Below, piece after piece: positions 6,012 to 7,805 of a stretch of DNA of 7,805 nucleotides; position 1 is the stretch's first letter, and each line of letters begins with the position of its first letter. Source of the DNA: an uncultured Clostridia bacterium (GTDB taxonomy: Bacteria > Bacillota > Clostridia > Oscillospirales > UBA644); assembly GCA_904502105.1 (NCBI GenBank), contig CAJGDF010000079.1, positions 1 through 7,805 on the forward strand. The letters run 5' to 3'. The position numbers and the translations under genes were made by a program. The notes beneath the pieces were generated by a model. That model was not told where the DNA came from and made no database searches. It was given only the letters and a program-made list of their open reading frames with translations.

Positions 6012-6929
6012 TTATTTATCCTCCATGTCGAGCAGTGCGCTCGCAAAAGCGGTGGGGGAGAACGGCTGGAGATCGTCGATCTTTTCACCGACACCTATCA
6101 GCTTTATCGGAACTCCCGTAACATCTCTTACAGCGATCGTAACGCCGCCTTTGGCCGTGCCGTCAAGCTTTGTTAAAACAACGCCGGTAATATTTGTTGC
6201 TTCTTTAAAGTCTTTTGCCTGAACAATAGCATTCTGACCTGTTGTTGCATCAAGAACAAGAAGAATTTCTTTGTCCGCATCGGGAAGCTCTTTTGAAACA
6301 ACTCTCGTGATCTTTGAAAGCTCATCCATAAGACCTTTTTTATTGTGAAGACGGCCCGCAGTGTCGCATATAACAACGTCTGCATTTCTTGCCTTTGCCG
6401 CCTGAACCGCATCGTAAACAACAGCCGCAGGGTCTGAGCCGTCCTGATGCTTAACTATTTCAATATCGGCTCTCTGTGCCCATATCTCGATCTGCTCGAT
6501 AGCGGCCGCTCTGAATGTGTCTGCCGCTGCAATAATAACTTTTTTGCCTTCGTTTTTCAGGTTGTTTGCAAGCTTGCCGATCGTCGTTGTTTTGCCAACA
6601 CCGTTTACACCCACAACAACTATAACAGACGGCGATGTGTTGATATTAAGCTCGTTGCCGCCGGTCATTTTCTCTGCAATTATATCGCGCAGAACCGTTT
6701 TTAATACATTTGCATCTTCAATTTTTTCAAGCTTTGCCTTGCTTCGAAGCTCGTCGATTATGCTTTCCGCAGTTTCGAATCCAACGTCGGAAAGGAGCAA
6801 AAGCTCTAAAAGTTCATCGAGAAATTCTTCGTCAACCTTTCTGAATGTCGCAAAAATTCCGTTAAGGCTGTTTTGTATATTTTCTTTTGTTTTTGTAAGT
6901 CCGGCTTTGATTTTATCGAAAAAACCCAT
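6012..6929 (-). CDS. ftsY: Signal recognition particle receptor FtsY
   Basis: This 305-residue GTPase docks signal recognition particle (Ffh with 4.5S/scRNA) and its ribosome to the SecYEG translocon at the membrane. It begins with MGFFDKIKAGLTKTK, an amphipathic helix of the type that binds the membrane; the long acidic A domain of E. coli FtsY is absent, as is usual in Firmicutes. The N domain covers about residues 15-95. The G domain shows G1 GVNGVGKTTT (107-116), the DTFRAAA loop (137-143), G3 DTAGR (189-193), G4 TKLDG (253-257) and the closing GVGEKIDDLQPF (279-290). These are all intact and diagnostic of FtsY rather than Ffh, since no Met-rich M domain follows. The ATG at 6929 has GGAGG (6940-6936) 6 nt upstream. 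It follows smc by 24 nt and precedes parE by 2 nt. The smc-ftsY order is common in Firmicutes. Confidence 0.97.
   Translation of the reverse strand: MGFFDKIKAGLTKTKENIQNSLNGIFATFRKVDEEFLDELLELLLLSDVGFETAESIIDELRSKAKLEKIEDANVLKTVLRDIIAEKMTGGNELNINTSPSVIVVVGVNGVGKTTTIGKLANNLKNEGKKVIIAAADTFRAAAIEQIEIWAQRADIEIVKHQDGSDPAAVVYDAVQAAKARNADVVICDTAGRLHNKKGLMDELSKITRVVSKELPDADKEILLVLDATTGQNAIVQAKDFKEATNITGVVLTKLDGTAKGGVTIAVRDVTGVPIKLIGVGEKIDDLQPFSPTAFASALLDMEDK
6019..6024 (-). promoter_or_regulatory. Ribosome binding site of parE inside the end of ftsY
   Basis: GGAGGA at 6024-6019 lies within the last sense codons of ftsY (Met302-Glu303-Asp304) and 9 nt before the TTG start of parE. Only two bases (6010-6011) separate the ftsY stop codon from the parE start. 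This site decides the TTG start and indicates that parE is translated by coupling to ftsY. Confidence 0.85.
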
Positions 6930-6953
6930 GTTTTTCCTCCGTAAATTGATTTA

Positions 6954-7805
6954 TCAGACGTTTTCTTCCACTTCGTTAACGTCTATCGTGAGTATTTTTG
7001 AAATGCCTTTTTCTCTCATCGTAACGCCGTAAAGTCTGTCAGCCGCTTCCATTGAGCCTCTGCGATGAGTGATGAGCAAAAATTGCGTTTTATCTGAAAG
7101 ATTTTTTAAATATTGAGCGTATCTTGTTACGTTAACATCGTCAAGCGCCGACTCGATCTCGTCGAGCAGACAGAACGGTGACGGACGTACCTTCATAAGC
7201 GCAAAGTACAGTGCGATCGCAGTAAGTGACTGTTCACCGCCCGAAAGCGACGAAAGATGCTTGATAACTTTGCCAGGGGGCGCTACGTATATCTCAACGC
7301 CCGATTCAAGCGGATCGTCTGGCTCCGTGAGTGTTAAACGTGCTGTGCCGCCGCCGAAAAGCTCTTTGAAAACTCGTGAGAACTCCTCGTTTATTTTCTT
7401 GAACTGAACATCAAAGATCTCTGTCATTTCTTTTACGAGCTGCTCGATTATCTTTTCAAGCGACTCTTTTGCCGAAATAAGGTCTTTTGTCTGCTGTTCA
7501 AGAGTATCATGACGCTCTTTTACCTGCGCAAATTCTTCTATTGCGTCTATATTTACGCTTCCGAGTGCTTTGATCTGATTTTTCAGCTCGGAAACACGTT
7601 TGCGGGAATTTTCAAGATCTTCGGGAACGTTTTCTTTCGCAAATTCCTCCGCTTCGGTCATGGTCATTTCATATTCGTCCCAAATTTTCATTGAAACGGA
7701 AGAAATGTCCTCCTTCAGTGCGGTTTTCTTGATAGTTAAACGCTCCGACTCTCTGCCCAGACGGTCTTTTGTGTCGAAGAATTTCTTTTCTTCGTTGAAT
7801 ATAGA
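6954..7805 (-). CDS. smc: Chromosome segregation protein SMC, C-terminal part (start lies outside the window)
   Basis: The reverse-strand frame is open from the window edge at 7805 to a TGA at 6956-6954, giving 283 visible residues. This is the C-terminal end of the condensin-like SMC ATPase, which organises and compacts newly replicated DNA with ScpA and ScpB. The first 150 or so visible residues are mostly charged coiled coil returning from the hinge. The C-terminal ATPase head follows: signature motif LSGGEQSLTAIAL (visible residues 187-199), Walker B CLLDEIESALDD (212-223, with catalytic Glu216) and the switch histidine His247 in LITHRRGSME. The form LSGGEQ, rather than the more usual LSGGEK or LSGGER, is a small variation. 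The Met encoded at 7691 is internal, not the start, because 38 sense codons precede it without a stop. RecN and SbcC are excluded by the DEIESALDD-NV and THRRGSME context. Confidence 0.95.
   Translation of the reverse strand, partial: SIFNEEKKFFDTKDRLGRESERLTIKKTALKEDISSVSMKIWDEYEMTMTEAEEFAKENVPEDLENSRKRVSELKNQIKALGSVNIDAIEEFAQVKERHDTLEQQTKDLISAKESLEKIIEQLVKEMTEIFDVQFKKINEEFSRVFKELFGGGTARLTLTEPDDPLESGVEIYVAPPGKVIKHLSSLSGGEQSLTAIALYFALMKVRPSPFCLLDEIESALDDVNVTRYAQYLKNLSDKTQFLLITHRRGSMEAADRLYGVTMREKGISKILTIDVNEVEENV

Noticed and set aside
6954..7691. A separate 245-residue gene beginning at the ATG at 7691
   Set aside because: The same frame stays open through 38 more codons to the window edge with coiled-coil content, so this is an internal Met of smc.
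1..7805. Mobile element, CRISPR array, toxin-antitoxin, phage-defence or RNA gene
   Set aside because: I looked on both strands for terminal repeats, repeat-spacer patterns, transposase motifs and tRNA-like folds and saw none; nearly all sequence is accounted for by housekeeping genes.

Overview
This looks like a chromosomal housekeeping segment from a moderately AT-rich Gram-positive anaerobe of the class Clostridia. The evidence is a DUF1836 protein, the divergent ParE/ParC pair typical of clostridial genomes, the smc-ftsY gene order, strong GGAGG-type ribosome binding sites and consensus extended -10 promoters. I place it near the Oscillospiraceae/Lachnospiraceae only by impression; the genus cannot be read from the sequence. 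I see no mobile element, CRISPR array, tRNA, rRNA or prophage signal.

Left part (1-1170): the first 218 bases hold the start of a DUF1836 gene on the minus strand. A 207-base divergent promoter region follows. Then comes a single plus-strand gene for a small cytoplasmic SGNH/GDSL hydrolase, driven by a textbook promoter (TTGACA, 17 nt, TATAAT with an upstream TG). A 14-bp-stem terminator follows it and serves both converging transcription units.

Right part (1173-7805): five genes are tightly packed on the minus strand, read from right to left: smc (3' part only), ftsY, parE-like, a HAD phosphatase, parC-like. The gaps are 24, 2, 17 and 8 nt. In two cases the ribosome binding site of the next gene lies in or across the end of the previous gene, so this is almost certainly one operon with translational coupling. 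It joins a chromosome condensation ATPase (SMC), the membrane receptor for signal recognition particle (FtsY) and both subunits of a type II topoisomerase of the topo IV type.

The topoisomerase pair is the most interesting content. It keeps the core catalytic residues but departs from the usual GyrA/GyrB signatures at several places: Met replaces Ser at the main quinolone-contact position of the A subunit, there is no recognisable GyrA box, a strongly acidic linker precedes the C-terminal domain, and several signature motifs of the B subunit are altered. These traits fit a known clostridial topo IV-like lineage rather than a new system. I find no convincing sign of a wholly undescribed system in this window.
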